Positions 39,051 through 47,211 of a DNA stretch of 51,348 nucleotides are shown one piece after another (position 1 is the stretch's first letter; every line of letters begins with the position of its first letter). The stretch is taken from assembly GCA_002428445.1 (NCBI GenBank), contig DIWJ01000067.1, positions 20,309-71,656 on the forward strand. The letters run 5' to 3'. The stretch comes from Syntrophaceae bacterium UBA6109 (lineage in GTDB: Bacteria; Desulfobacterota; Syntrophia; Syntrophales; UBA6109). The position numbers and the translations under genes are program-made. The notes below the pieces were generated by a model that worked only from the letters and a program-made list of their open reading frames with translations, searched no databases and was not told where the DNA came from.

Positions 39051-39512
39051 ATGAAACGCTTTGCATGTGCCGTCGTTTTTATTGCCGTCGCCTATCTGCC
39101 GGCCCTCTTCGGTTCGCAGTTTCTTCCGGGGCCGTGGTATGAAGCCTTGCGGAAACCGGTGTGGACGCCGCCGGGCTGGATCTTCGGTCCGGTCTGGACA
39201 CTGTTGTATCTCATGATCGGGATATCGGGTTTCCTCGCCTGGGAAAAGGGCGATCCGGGACGGCGTTTCCGTCCCTTCGCCGTCTACGGGCTGCAGCTTC
39301 TGGCCAATGCCCTGTGGTCATGGCTTTTCTTCGGACTTCACCGGCCGGGGCTTGCGCTGGCGGATCTGGTTCTTTTGTGGTTGCTTCTCCTGATCAACAT
39401 CGCGCTCTTCGCCGGCCGCAGCAAGCCCTCCGCCTGGCTGCTGGCGCCGTACCTGGGCTGGATAACCTTCGCCGGAGCACTCAACCTGGCCGTCTTCCGG
39501 TTGAATCCATGA
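39051..39512 (+). CDS. tspO: TspO/MBR family tryptophan-rich sensory protein
   Basis: 153-residue integral membrane protein with five hydrophobic helices. Family signature KPVWTPPGWIFGPVWTLLYLMIG (about residues 30-52), LLANALWSWLFFG in helix 3 and the C-terminal YLGWITFAGALNLAVF. Bacterial TspO proteins bind porphyrins and affect tetrapyrrole and stress responses in the envelope. ATG 39051 gives the normal family length and follows GGGAG at short spacing; upstream in-frame starts lack a ribosome site. It is transcribed opposite to the TetR gene and followed by an M50 peptidase gene 46 bases later. Confidence 0.92.
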   Translation: MKRFACAVVFIAVAYLPALFGSQFLPGPWYEALRKPVWTPPGWIFGPVWTLLYLMIGISGFLAWEKGDPGRRFRPFAVYGLQLLANALWSWLFFGLHRPGLALADLVLLWLLLLINIALFAGRSKPSAWLLAPYLGWITFAGALNLAVFRLNP

Positions 39513-39558
39513 GGGCCGCGGGGAGCGAAGGCTCACTGACATTGGAGGATTGCTGTAC

Positions 39559-40182
39559 ATGGGGTTGATTCAGCTTCTGTTCCGGGATCCGACGGCTTTT
39601 CTGCTCCTGGCCGTACCGCTCCTGTATTCCATCATCATCCATGAACTGGCCCACGGCTGGGTCGCCTTCCGGATGGGCGACATGACGGCCAAATGGATGG
39701 GACGGCTCACCCTCAACCCGCTTCGCCATCTGGACCCGATCGGCACGCTGATGCTCTTCATCTTCGGTTTCGGCTGGGCGAAACCCGTTCCGGTGAATAT
39801 CGCCAATATGCGGAACCAGCGGCTTGGTCTCGTCCTGACATCGGCCGCCGGCATTACCGCCAACTTCATCGTCGCCTTCATTTCAATCCTTCTCCTGCGG
39901 CTCCTCCAGCCCGATACCGGCGGTACGGTGGCAACGGTTCTTCAGGTCATGGCCTACATCAACATCATCCTGGCCGCCTTCAACCTGATCCCCATCCCGC
40001 CGCTCGACGGATCGAAGATCCTGATGGGATTCGTCCCCCACCGCATCCAGGAACTGATGGCCCGCCTGGAACCGTTCGGGTTTTTCATCATCATCGGGCT
40101 TCTGTACCTGGGCTGGCTGAATCCCGTGATCGCCTTCTTCAAGTCGGTCATTCTGAGCCTGATCGGCCTGCTGCTGCCCTAG
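39559..40182 (+). CDS. Site-2-protease-like membrane metallopeptidase (M50B)
   Basis: 207 residues, about five to six membrane helices. Zinc motif HELAH (28-32) in the first helix and the third ligand in NLIPIPPLDGSKIL (near 140), both intact, plus GFGWAKPVPVN, typical of the short YwhC/SREBP protease-like M50 group without PDZ domain. Intramembrane cleavage of an unknown substrate is expected. ATG 39559 has GGAGG ten bases upstream. Found next to tspO; no functional link is evident. Confidence 0.92.
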   Translation: MGLIQLLFRDPTAFLLLAVPLLYSIIIHELAHGWVAFRMGDMTAKWMGRLTLNPLRHLDPIGTLMLFIFGFGWAKPVPVNIANMRNQRLGLVLTSAAGITANFIVAFISILLLRLLQPDTGGTVATVLQVMAYINIILAAFNLIPIPPLDGSKILMGFVPHRIQELMARLEPFGFFIIIGLLYLGWLNPVIAFFKSVILSLIGLLLP

Positions 40183-40221
40183 GCGAAGAGGTTTTAAGCC
40201 CCGCACGCAGCGATCGCCAGT

Positions 40222-41046
40222 CTATTCCTTCTTTTCTTCCGTCTTTTCTTCCGGTGCTTCCCCGCCCGTTGCCAACCGCTCCGGCGACGACGCGTCCTGG
40301 AGGGGCGGCGTTTCGGACGGCTTCAGACGGACTTCTTCACCGCGGGGCGGCGCCGCTTCCGGCTGCAGCCGTTCCAGAGCGCTGAGGCGTTCATACCAGA
40401 TCGTATGGCGGTCCCGCACGTAATCCAGATTCGCCCTGCCCGTAAAGATTCCCGGCACCATCGGCCAGTTCACCTTGAGCACAAGCGCCGCGATGTGGGC
40501 AAAAAATCCAAAGAGGAAAAGAAACGTCGCAAAGGTGTGGACGAGCGTTGCGGCACTCACGATCCCGGGGGGAAGATAGACCCAGGGAAGGTTCTTGACG
40601 ATCTTGACGAGTCCCGTGACGATGAGGACAAGCGAGACGGCGCCGATGAAGATGTACGCCAGGCGCTGCTCGGGAAGATACTTGTCGGCCTTCGGTTCTT
40701 CGCCCAGACCGAGGAAGCTCCTGATCGTAAGCCAGGAGGCATGGAAATCGCCGCGGCGCGGCAGGAGCCCCCGGTCGCCCAGAAGTCCGTGATAGAGGAC
40801 ATGGAACACGATGGCGGAGGTGAAGACGATCGCCGCGAGATAGTGAATCTTCAGATGGATCCAGAAATCGCCCGCCCATGAGAATCCGGGGATCGACGTC
40901 ACCATGTAGCGCTTGTACATCGGGAATTCGCCGAAACCGCTGAAGAGCAGGAAGATACCCGAGACCGCAACGACCCAATGCTCGGCGATTTCGATCCCGC
41001 TGTGGCGGAGGACGGCGTTTTTTTCCCGGAGGATACGGTCTCCCAT
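40222..41046 (-). CDS. Formate dehydrogenase gamma-like cytochrome b
   Basis: 274 residues with four main membrane helices: EHWVVAVSGIFLLFSGF, LAAIVFTSAIVFHVLYHG, YIFIGAVSLVLIVTGLVKIV, and LVHTFATFLFLFGFFAHIAALV. Each of these or its flank has a His that can bind haem b, as in FdnI/thiosulfate reductase cytochrome b. A charged C-terminal tail (Pro/Glu-rich, about 50 residues) is cytoplasmic and atypical. GGAGGG precedes the ATG, one base after the stop of the FeS gene. It would pass electrons between its FeS partner and the quinone pool. Confidence 0.88.
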   Translation of the reverse strand: MGDRILREKNAVLRHSGIEIAEHWVVAVSGIFLLFSGFGEFPMYKRYMVTSIPGFSWAGDFWIHLKIHYLAAIVFTSAIVFHVLYHGLLGDRGLLPRRGDFHASWLTIRSFLGLGEEPKADKYLPEQRLAYIFIGAVSLVLIVTGLVKIVKNLPWVYLPPGIVSAATLVHTFATFLFLFGFFAHIAALVLKVNWPMVPGIFTGRANLDYVRDRHTIWYERLSALERLQPEAAPPRGEEVRLKPSETPPLQDASSPERLATGGEAPEEKTEEKKE

Positions 41047-41047
41047 G

Positions 41048-42046
41048 TCAGTCGCCCTCCTTTCCGCCGCTCCGGCGCCGCTGGAGTACAAGCCCCACGG
41101 CGCCGGCGGCGAGTACCGCCGGGCCGGCCCAGAAAGCGTGCGCCCAGCGGTTGACCTCGTCGAGGCCGTTCCGGACCTTTCCCATCAGAAGTCCGGATTT
41201 TCTCTCCCGCAGCTTTGCATCGATGCGTTCGAAGGGAATACGGCTCACGTAAAGCGTGGAGGTTCCGCCGTTTTCCTTTTCTCCGTAGATCTGCCCGCCG
41301 ACGGCTTCGGCCCGCTTGTGAGCCATCGCCTCCATTTCCCCGCGCGTTCCGAAGTATAAGGGTCTATCGCCGCCCAGGCGTTTTTCGCAGGCCTCGACGC
41401 AGGCCGGTATCTGCCCCTGGGCGAGACGGTCGCGGCAAAGGTCGCACTTGTACATGACGCCGCCGCCCGCGGGGACCGGCTGAAGCTTGAGGTAGATGCC
41501 GACCCCGCTCTGGCGCTGCGGGATGTGCCAGGGACAGACCGTCTTGCATTTGGCGCCGCCCAGGCAGAGATCCGGGTTGATGGAAACGGCGCCGTCCGCG
41601 TACTTGTCCAGCGCTCCGAAGGGGCAGAGACCCACGCAGGGCGGATTGTCGCAGTGCATGCACCGGCGCGGGATGAAAATCTCCTCACCACCGAGATCGA
41701 TCTTCTGCACGGTGATCCAATTGTAGGGGGTTAGCGCAGATATGACGCCGCGCCTTTCCGACCAGTCGTCATGTGTCTTCTGCGGCCAGAGGTCGCGGAT
41801 CGGTTTGACCGGCTCGGGAAATTTTTTTGCATTCTGCAACCGGCAGGCCTCGACACACCGCGGCATCGGGAAACTCTCCGTGCGGCAACCGTCGCACCGC
41901 GTGAGATCGATCAGGGTTCCGTATCGCCCGGGTCTGGCCCAGACGGGCGACGGCAGCGCCAGCGTCCCCGCCGCCCCGAGAAGCGCCGCACTTCCGGCAC
42001 CCACGAGAAAACCCCGCCGGCTGATGCCGGCAGCTCTTTGCTCCAT
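41048..42046 (-). CDS. Tat-exported four-cluster ferredoxin-like subunit (FdnH/HybA type)
   Basis: 332 residues from ATG 42046 with GGAGGG upstream. A Tat signal (ISRRGFLVGAGSAALLG, cut near residue 37) sends it to the periplasm. Sixteen or so cysteines form four 4Fe-4S sites: CDGC..CVEAC, CMHCDNPPCVGLCP, CLGGAKCKTVCPW and CDLCRDR..CVEACEK. A C-terminal helix (about 305-325, AFWAGPAVLAAGAVGLVL) anchors it. Partner of the downstream cytochrome b. The catalytic molybdopterin subunit expected for formate dehydrogenase or polysulfide reductase is absent here, so the pair may be a periplasm-facing electron relay for another enzyme. Confidence 0.9.
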   Translation of the reverse strand: MEQRAAGISRRGFLVGAGSAALLGAAGTLALPSPVWARPGRYGTLIDLTRCDGCRTESFPMPRCVEACRLQNAKKFPEPVKPIRDLWPQKTHDDWSERRGVISALTPYNWITVQKIDLGGEEIFIPRRCMHCDNPPCVGLCPFGALDKYADGAVSINPDLCLGGAKCKTVCPWHIPQRQSGVGIYLKLQPVPAGGGVMYKCDLCRDRLAQGQIPACVEACEKRLGGDRPLYFGTRGEMEAMAHKRAEAVGGQIYGEKENGGTSTLYVSRIPFERIDAKLRERKSGLLMGKVRNGLDEVNRWAHAFWAGPAVLAAGAVGLVLQRRRSGGKEGD

Positions 42047-42083
42047 GAGGTCCCTCCTTTCATCCGGCGTCGGGACAAATTTT

Positions 42084-42848
42084 TCAGACGACGGAAGCCC
42101 CGCCGTCCACGAGGATCGTCTGACCTGTGATGTAATCGGCGTATGCGGAGCACAAGAACAGGGCCGGGTGAACGACATCCCCCGTTTCGGCGATCCTCCC
42201 CGCCGGGATGTTTTTGACGATCATCCTGCAGAGTTCTTCGTTGGACCAGAAGGGTCTGCTGAATTCGGTCCGCACCACACCCGGCGCCACTGCGTTGACC
42301 TGAATATTCGCGGGCGCCAGCTCCATGGCGAGAATTCTGGTCATCATTTCGATGCCCGCCTTGGCGATGCCGTAGACGCTCATGCCCGGCGAAGCCCGAT
42401 GTCCGGCCGTGGAGGAGATGTTGACGATCTTGCCGCTCTTTCGTTCCCGCATCAGCCGGGCCGCCTTGCGCGAGCAGAGATACGTCCCGGTCAGGTTCGA
42501 TTCGAGAATCTTGTTCCAGAGGGAAGGGTCGGTGTCGGCGATCGACGCGGTGAGGAGGTTCATGCCCACATTGTTGATGAGGATGTCGATCCGGCCGAAG
42601 GCCTTCGCGCCTTGATCGAAGAGGTTCTCCACGTCCGCTTCCCTGGCAATGTGGGCGGTGACGGCAATCAGGCGGTCTCCGCCCCGCAGGGCTGCGCCTG
42701 CCGCATCGAGCCCCTCCTTTTTTCTGCCGCAGATGACGACGCGCGCCCCCTGCGCGAGGAGCTCCCTGGCCAGTTCATAACCAATGCCCCGGCTTCCGCC
42801 GGTAACCACCGCCACCTTGTCCTGCAGCCCGTAAAAAATGTCACCCAT
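42084..42848 (-). CDS. Short-chain dehydrogenase/reductase (FabG/gluconate dehydrogenase-like)
   Basis: 254-residue classical SDR. TGGSRGIG (about 16-23) binds NAD(P); NNVG replaces the usual NNAG; the catalytic Ser is in NISSTAGH and Tyr-Lys in YGIAK; the C terminus ends ITGQTILVDGGASVV. This is the FabG-like single-domain class, different from the SCP2-fused SDRs. It precedes the FeS/cytochrome b pair by 37 bases on the same strand. The substrate is unclear: 3-oxoacyl or a sugar acid. Confidence 0.9.
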   Translation of the reverse strand: MGDIFYGLQDKVAVVTGGSRGIGYELARELLAQGARVVICGRKKEGLDAAGAALRGGDRLIAVTAHIAREADVENLFDQGAKAFGRIDILINNVGMNLLTASIADTDPSLWNKILESNLTGTYLCSRKAARLMRERKSGKIVNISSTAGHRASPGMSVYGIAKAGIEMMTRILAMELAPANIQVNAVAPGVVRTEFSRPFWSNEELCRMIVKNIPAGRIAETGDVVHPALFLCSAYADYITGQTILVDGGASVV

Positions 42849-43018
42849 CGATCCCCTCCCTCTTGTCGCTGACGCGTCCTCAAATTCATGCCGTCCTGAA
42901 GAAGTGCCGCGGCATTATAACACGGCGGATTTCCCTCCGGAACAGAAAGTTGCCTTCGCCCTGGGCGGTCGTCAAACCGGTTGTTGCCGTTTGCGGGCGA
43001 AGCGGATATACAAGGCTC

Positions 43019-44002
43019 ATGTTGAGCATTCTCGACAGGCTCTACGCAAGCGTTTCCAACCGCCGCCTTTTCTTTCGCGAGGGCTGGGGCGACCGGCGGA
43101 TGCTGGAAGCCGTCTCCGGAGGAGCGTGGAACAGCAGCCTTGTTTCCGCGGCGACAGAGATCTCCTGGCAGACGGCAGAGGCTCTTCCCGGTGCGACGAT
43201 CCGCCGGGGCTCCTTTGCAAGCCCGGCGGCGGACATCGGCCTCCCCGAGGAAAGCCGTGTCGCCTCTTTCGAGATGGTCCTCCCCGCGGAGGCCTCTCCG
43301 GACACGCCGCTGTGCGTTCATTTTGCCGCGACGGGAGACGAGGGATTCTCCCGGCGCCGGATCGCGATTGCCCTGCCGCTCGTCAAGGCGGGTATCGGTT
43401 CGGTCATCCTCGAAAACCCCTATTACGGAAGCCGCCGGCCGGCCGGCCAGCAGGGAAAGATGCTGCGGCACGTGAGCGACCTGTGGAAGATGGGGGCGGC
43501 CGCCGTCGCTGAAGGAACGGCCATCATCCGCCTGTTGCGCCGCGAGGGTTACCGCAGACTGGGCGTCGCCGGAATCAGCATGGGGGGCAGCATGGCCGCG
43601 CAGACGGCGGCGATCCTGGAAGAACCGCTTGCGGTGATCTGTTTCATTACGGCCCACTCGGCGTCCGCCGTATTCACAGAAGGAATCCTCAGCCGGTATC
43701 TTGCCTGGGGTATCCTGCAGGGCGAGCTGGACGGGCAATCCGAAGCCGTGGCCTGGATGCGCCAGATCCTATCGCGGACCGATGTCCGGAACTATCCGCC
43801 GCCCGCCCTCGCCCGCGCCGCCTTTCTGGTCGGCGCCCGTCGCGATGCCTACATCCCGGCCGAATCGGTGCAGCTCCTCCATGCCCACTGGCCGGGCTCA
43901 ACGCTGCGGTGGATCGACGCGGGGCATATCGGCGCCTTTCTCTTTCACCGGCAGGCATTTCTGCAGGCGGCGATCGATGCCTTCAGTCGTCTGGAGGACT
44001 GA
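43019..44002 (+). CDS. Alpha/beta hydrolase of the ABHD18 (DUF2048) family
   Basis: 327 residues. Family marks: FAATGDEGFSRRRIAIALPLVKAGIGSVILENPYYGSRRPAGQ (spread over about 102-145), HVSDLWKMG, the nucleophile elbow GISMGGSM (Ser near 187), an Asp candidate in ARRDAYIP and the final His in DAGHIGAF. These match ABHD18-like proteins known mainly from eukaryotes and found in scattered bacteria; the substrate is uncertain, with lipid or ester hydrolysis likely. Start ATG 43019 has only a weak AAGG; in-frame codons upstream to 42863 are possible. Divergent from the SDR gene. Confidence 0.85.
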   Translation: MLSILDRLYASVSNRRLFFREGWGDRRMLEAVSGGAWNSSLVSAATEISWQTAEALPGATIRRGSFASPAADIGLPEESRVASFEMVLPAEASPDTPLCVHFAATGDEGFSRRRIAIALPLVKAGIGSVILENPYYGSRRPAGQQGKMLRHVSDLWKMGAAAVAEGTAIIRLLRREGYRRLGVAGISMGGSMAAQTAAILEEPLAVICFITAHSASAVFTEGILSRYLAWGILQGELDGQSEAVAWMRQILSRTDVRNYPPPALARAAFLVGARRDAYIPAESVQLLHAHWPGSTLRWIDAGHIGAFLFHRQAFLQAAIDAFSRLED

Positions 44003-44090
44003 GAGCCGGGGAATCACCCCGGACGGGCATGCCGCCCCAAGGCGGACGGCCCCAAAAACGGGATTACGAAAAAGGACTACACAAGAGGCG

Positions 44091-44180
44091 CACCTTGTTG
44101 TATAGGTGAACAAGTTCACATGGGATCAGGCGCCTGACGTTTCCAGAGTGCGGCGGAAACGGAACAGTCGCCGAAGGAGG
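44091..44180 (+). promoter_or_regulatory. Structured 5' leader of the ECF S-component gene, candidate riboswitch
   Basis: CACCT (44091-44095) can pair with AGGTG (44104-44108), but part of that arm can instead pair in GTGAA-CAAG-TTCAC (44106-44119), so the two hairpins exclude each other. Downstream a two-level stem forms: GGCG (44129-44132) with CGCC (44169-44172) around GTTTCC (44139-44144) with GGAAAC (44155-44160), ending just before the AAGGAGG ribosome site. I do not recognise a known riboswitch class. Confidence 0.4.
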
Positions 44181-44184
44181 CTTT

Positions 44185-44682
44185 ATGACGAATGCCGGTA
44201 CGCTTTCGATTCCGGTGCCCTGGAATGCACGGACGACGGCTGTTTTTGCATTGATGCTGGCCCTGCCGAACCTCTTGGGCATGATCAACATCGACAGCCC
44301 TTGGGGCTTCAAGCTGCATACCTTTCAACTGGTGATTTTCTGGGCGGCGCTGATCTACGGGCCGGCGGGAGGTGCGCTGTCCGGCTTGGTCGGTTCCTTC
44401 TATTCCGCCTTCGTACTCTCCAACCCGTATCTGGCCGTCGGCAATGCCGTGCTCGGTTTCTTCGTCGGATTCTTCGCAAAGCGGGGCCTTCCGACTGTCG
44501 TTGCCGTCTGGCTGGCCTTTGCGGTCCAGCTGCCGTGGCTTGTCCTGACGGACTACTTCTTTGCCGGCCTGTCCATGGAATTCATCTGGACGCTGGTTAT
44601 GGCGTTGCTGATCTCCAACACGGTGTGGGCGGCTGTCGCGGCATTCACCGAGAGACCTCTGAGAAGATTCTTCGGCCGATGA
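44185..44682 (+). CDS. ECF transporter S-component-like membrane protein
   Basis: 165 residues with about five to six hydrophobic helices. The first has ARTTAVFALMLALPNLLGMINI and the second FQLVIFWAALIYGPAGGALSGLVGSF, whose loop GPAGGALSGLVGS recalls the AGALVGALG pattern of ECF substrate-binding (S) components. AAGGAGG precedes the ATG. No EcfA ATPase or EcfT is nearby, so it would use a shared module, or it is a different small membrane protein. Its stop overlaps the start of the DUF1893 gene by ATGA, so the two products probably act together. The leader looks structured. Substrate not known. Confidence 0.65.
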   Translation: MTNAGTLSIPVPWNARTTAVFALMLALPNLLGMINIDSPWGFKLHTFQLVIFWAALIYGPAGGALSGLVGSFYSAFVLSNPYLAVGNAVLGFFVGFFAKRGLPTVVAVWLAFAVQLPWLVLTDYFFAGLSMEFIWTLVMALLISNTVWAAVAAFTERPLRRFFGR

Positions 44683-45074
44683 AACCTGATTTTGAAGCCT
44701 ACAGCCTCGCCCTGCTTGAGGACGAGCGCATTCTTCATACCTCCAGGGAGACGGGGCTCAAACCGCTCCTGACTTGTCTGGAGCAATTCGCCGACCATCG
44801 GGGATGTACGCTGCACGACCGGGTGATCGGCCTTGCGGCGGCGCGGCTCATCGCGCATTCCCGCATCATCAGCCGCGTCGTCACGGGCGTCGCTTCCGAT
44901 CCGGCCGAGCTCTTCCTTTCGGCCGAAGGGATCGATATCCGTTCCGATCGCACCGTGTCGAACATCCTGACCCGTGACCGGTCGGCCGTCTGCCCCGGCG
45001 AGAAGATCGCCCTGGAGACCCCCGAGATGCAGCCCTTTCTGGAGAAGATCCAGGCCCTGACGGGGAAGTCCTGA
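44679..45074 (+). CDS. DUF1893 family protein
   Basis: 131-residue protein with the DUF1893 pattern: SLALLEDERILHTSRETGLKPLL, GCTLHDRVIGLAAARLI, LFLSAEGIDI, RDRSAVCPGEKIALETPE. The family has a cytidine-deaminase-like fold but no proven activity. The conserved DRVIGLAAA and a late Cys in AVCPGE are visible. The ATG overlaps the S-component stop, giving a two-gene operon that ends at a strong terminator. It may process or sense the transported compound. Confidence 0.85.
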   Translation: MKPDFEAYSLALLEDERILHTSRETGLKPLLTCLEQFADHRGCTLHDRVIGLAAARLIAHSRIISRVVTGVASDPAELFLSAEGIDIRSDRTVSNILTRDRSAVCPGEKIALETPEMQPFLEKIQALTGKS

Positions 45075-45108
45075 CCCCGCCATCCGAATTCGTCCGTTGA
45101 TTCGTGTC

Positions 45109-45138
45109 AAAAAAAGCCCCGTTCGAACGGGGCTTTTT
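45109..45138. terminator. Bidirectional terminator between DUF1893 gene and dapL
   Basis: Perfect 10-bp-per-arm palindrome AGCCCCGTTC/GAACGGGGCT flanked by an A-run and a T-run; it can stop both the plus-strand S-component operon and the minus-strand dapL operon, which converge here. Confidence 0.93.
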
Positions 45139-45165
45139 CTCTTTTGCTGGGTCCGCTGCCGTGCG

Positions 45166-46338
45166 TCAGGGGCGGGCGAATTCGCGTTCGATACGCGACA
45201 TCGCCTCCTGCAGACGGTCGTCGGGAACGGTCAGCGAGACGCGGATAAATCCCTCGCCGTACTGCCCGTAGGCGGTTCCCGCTGCAACGACGACGGCCGT
45301 CTTGTCAAAAAGCCGGTTGGTGAATTCCAGCGACGACATGCCCCTGGGCGCCGGCACCCACAGGTAGAACGTGCCTTTCGGCGGATCGAACCCGATCCCG
45401 ATCTTCCGGAGCGTCGCGAGAACCAGGTCGCGCCGCTTCTTGTAAATCGCGATCATCCTGTCGATGTAGGGCGCTTCGTCCTTCAAGGCCCGGATGGCCG
45501 CAAACTGGATGGGGTTGAAGATCCCGGAGTCGGTATTTTCCTTCACCTTGCTGATCGCGGCGATCAGTTCCGGGTTTCCCAGCGCCATGCCGATCCGCCA
45601 GCCGCACATGTTGAAGGGCTTCGACAGTGAATTCAGCTCGACGCCGACCTCCTTGGCGCCGTCGGCCATGAGGAAACTGATCCGCTTCTGGCCTTCAAAG
45701 AGGATCTCGCTGTAGGGGTTGTCGTAGCAGATCGCCACATCGTTTTTCTTCGCGAAGGCGACGAGCTTGTCCAGGAATGCCGGGGTCGCGCAGGCGCCCG
45801 TCGGATTGTTGGGATAGTTGAGGAACATGCCGCGGGCTTTGGCGAGGATGTCGGGTGGAATTTCGTCCAGGACGGGGAGATAACCGTTCTCCGGGCGGAT
45901 GGGGACGTTGTACGGTACGCCACCGGCCATGAGGATGCTCGCCCGGTAGGCGGGATAGCCTGGATCGGTCATGAGCACGATGTCGCCCGGATTGATCCGC
46001 GCCAGGACGAAGTGGTGGCAGCCTTCCTTGGAGCCGATGAGGCCGAGGATTTCCGTCGCGGGATCGACGGTCACGCCGTAGCGTTCCCTGTACCAGCGGG
46101 CGACTTCCTGGCGAAATGCCAGCATGCCCTTTTCCTCGTCCGTCGGGTAGCGGTGGTTCTCGGGGCGCCGGGCATGGATCGACAGTTCCTCGATGACGGA
46201 CGGCGGGGTCGGCTCAACGGGATCTCCGATCGCGAGGCTGATCACGTCCACGCCTTCGGCCCTCGCCTTGGCGATCTTCTTGCGGAGTTCCATGAAAAGG
46301 TAAGGGGGGATCTTCGTCAGTCTTTCGGCTGTCTTCAC
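45166..46338 (-). CDS. dapL: LL-diaminopimelate aminotransferase-like PLP enzyme
   Basis: 390-residue class I/II aminotransferase. It begins ERLTKIPPYLFMELRKKIAKA as DapL proteins do, with YPTDEEKGMLAFRQ, LNYPNNPTGA, CYDNPYSEI and the PLP-binding Lys in LNSLSKPFNMCGWRIGMALG. DapL makes LL-2,6-diaminopimelate directly from tetrahydrodipicolinate and glutamate. dapF follows upstream on the same strand (42-base gap), which supports that role over a generic aspartate or alanine aminotransferase. It ends at a bidirectional terminator. Confidence 0.88.
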   Translation of the reverse strand: MKTAERLTKIPPYLFMELRKKIAKARAEGVDVISLAIGDPVEPTPPSVIEELSIHARRPENHRYPTDEEKGMLAFRQEVARWYRERYGVTVDPATEILGLIGSKEGCHHFVLARINPGDIVLMTDPGYPAYRASILMAGGVPYNVPIRPENGYLPVLDEIPPDILAKARGMFLNYPNNPTGACATPAFLDKLVAFAKKNDVAICYDNPYSEILFEGQKRISFLMADGAKEVGVELNSLSKPFNMCGWRIGMALGNPELIAAISKVKENTDSGIFNPIQFAAIRALKDEAPYIDRMIAIYKKRRDLVLATLRKIGIGFDPPKGTFYLWVPAPRGMSSLEFTNRLFDKTAVVVAAGTAYGQYGEGFIRVSLTVPDDRLQEAMSRIEREFARP

Positions 46339-46380
46339 GTCTTCACTCCTCTTCGGTTGAAAATAGTGTTTCCTGCTGTC

Positions 46381-47199
46381 CTATCGGTAGGCTTCCTCCC
46401 AGAGGCTGCCTTCATAAACCACTTTCGTTCCGCCTTCAAGATAGATTCCGGCAAAACCCGTCTTCGTCTTTTCGAAGAATATCGTCAGGACCTCGCCGCT
46501 CTGCACCGTCACCGCGACGGGAGAATCGACGAGATTCCTCGCCGAGGCAATCAGGGCTGACGCCACGGACCCGGTTCCGCAGGCGAGCGTCTCATCCTCG
46601 ACGCCGCGTTCGTACGTCCTTACCTGCAGGGACCGGCGGTCGACGGCACGAACAAAGTTCACGTTGGTTCCAGCCGGCTGGAAGTGCGCGTGGCGGCGGA
46701 TCGCTCGGCCGTCGCCGACAATATCGATCTCGCCGAAATCGTTCACAAAATGGACGGCATGAGGTACGCCGGTATCGATGCTGTCGATCTCCAGGGTGCG
46801 GCCGTTCACGTCGATCTTTTCGCCGATCCTCGCCTCCCCCGGGTCCGTCAGGCGCAGCTTCACGATGTCCTGCTTCACTTCGGCGTCAATGACGCCCGCC
46901 AGTGTCTCGAAGGTCATGCGCGCCGGGGCGATTCCCTTGAGAAAGGCGTAACGCGCCGCACAGCGGCCGCCGTTCCCGCACATCTCGGCCACACTCCCGT
47001 CGGCGTTGAAGAATTGCCAGCGGAAGTTTGCCCGGTCCGAACGTTCCAGAACGATCAGGCCGTCGGCGCCGACGGACACCTTGCGGGCGCAGATCGTCCT
47101 CGCAAAGGCCGAAAGGTCGCTGACGGGCAGGGAGCCGTCACGGTCGTCGATAAGGATGAAATCATTGCCGCTGCCACTCATTTTGAAAAAATGGATCAT
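46381..47199 (-). CDS. dapF: Diaminopimelate epimerase
   Basis: Converts LL- to meso-diaminopimelate for lysine and peptidoglycan. 272 residues; the two catalytic cysteines are in MCGNGGRCAARY (near 75) and LACGTGSVASAL (near 208). It begins HFFKMSGSGNDFILID as is typical. It starts 12 bases after the stop of the KaiC-like/PPDK-N gene, so dapF and dapL may be read from the same message as that unrelated gene. Confidence 0.96.
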   Translation of the reverse strand: MIHFFKMSGSGNDFILIDDRDGSLPVSDLSAFARTICARKVSVGADGLIVLERSDRANFRWQFFNADGSVAEMCGNGGRCAARYAFLKGIAPARMTFETLAGVIDAEVKQDIVKLRLTDPGEARIGEKIDVNGRTLEIDSIDTGVPHAVHFVNDFGEIDIVGDGRAIRRHAHFQPAGTNVNFVRAVDRRSLQVRTYERGVEDETLACGTGSVASALIASARNLVDSPVAVTVQSGEVLTIFFEKTKTGFAGIYLEGGTKVVYEGSLWEEAYR

Positions 47200-47211
47200 G
47201 GGAACCTTCCT

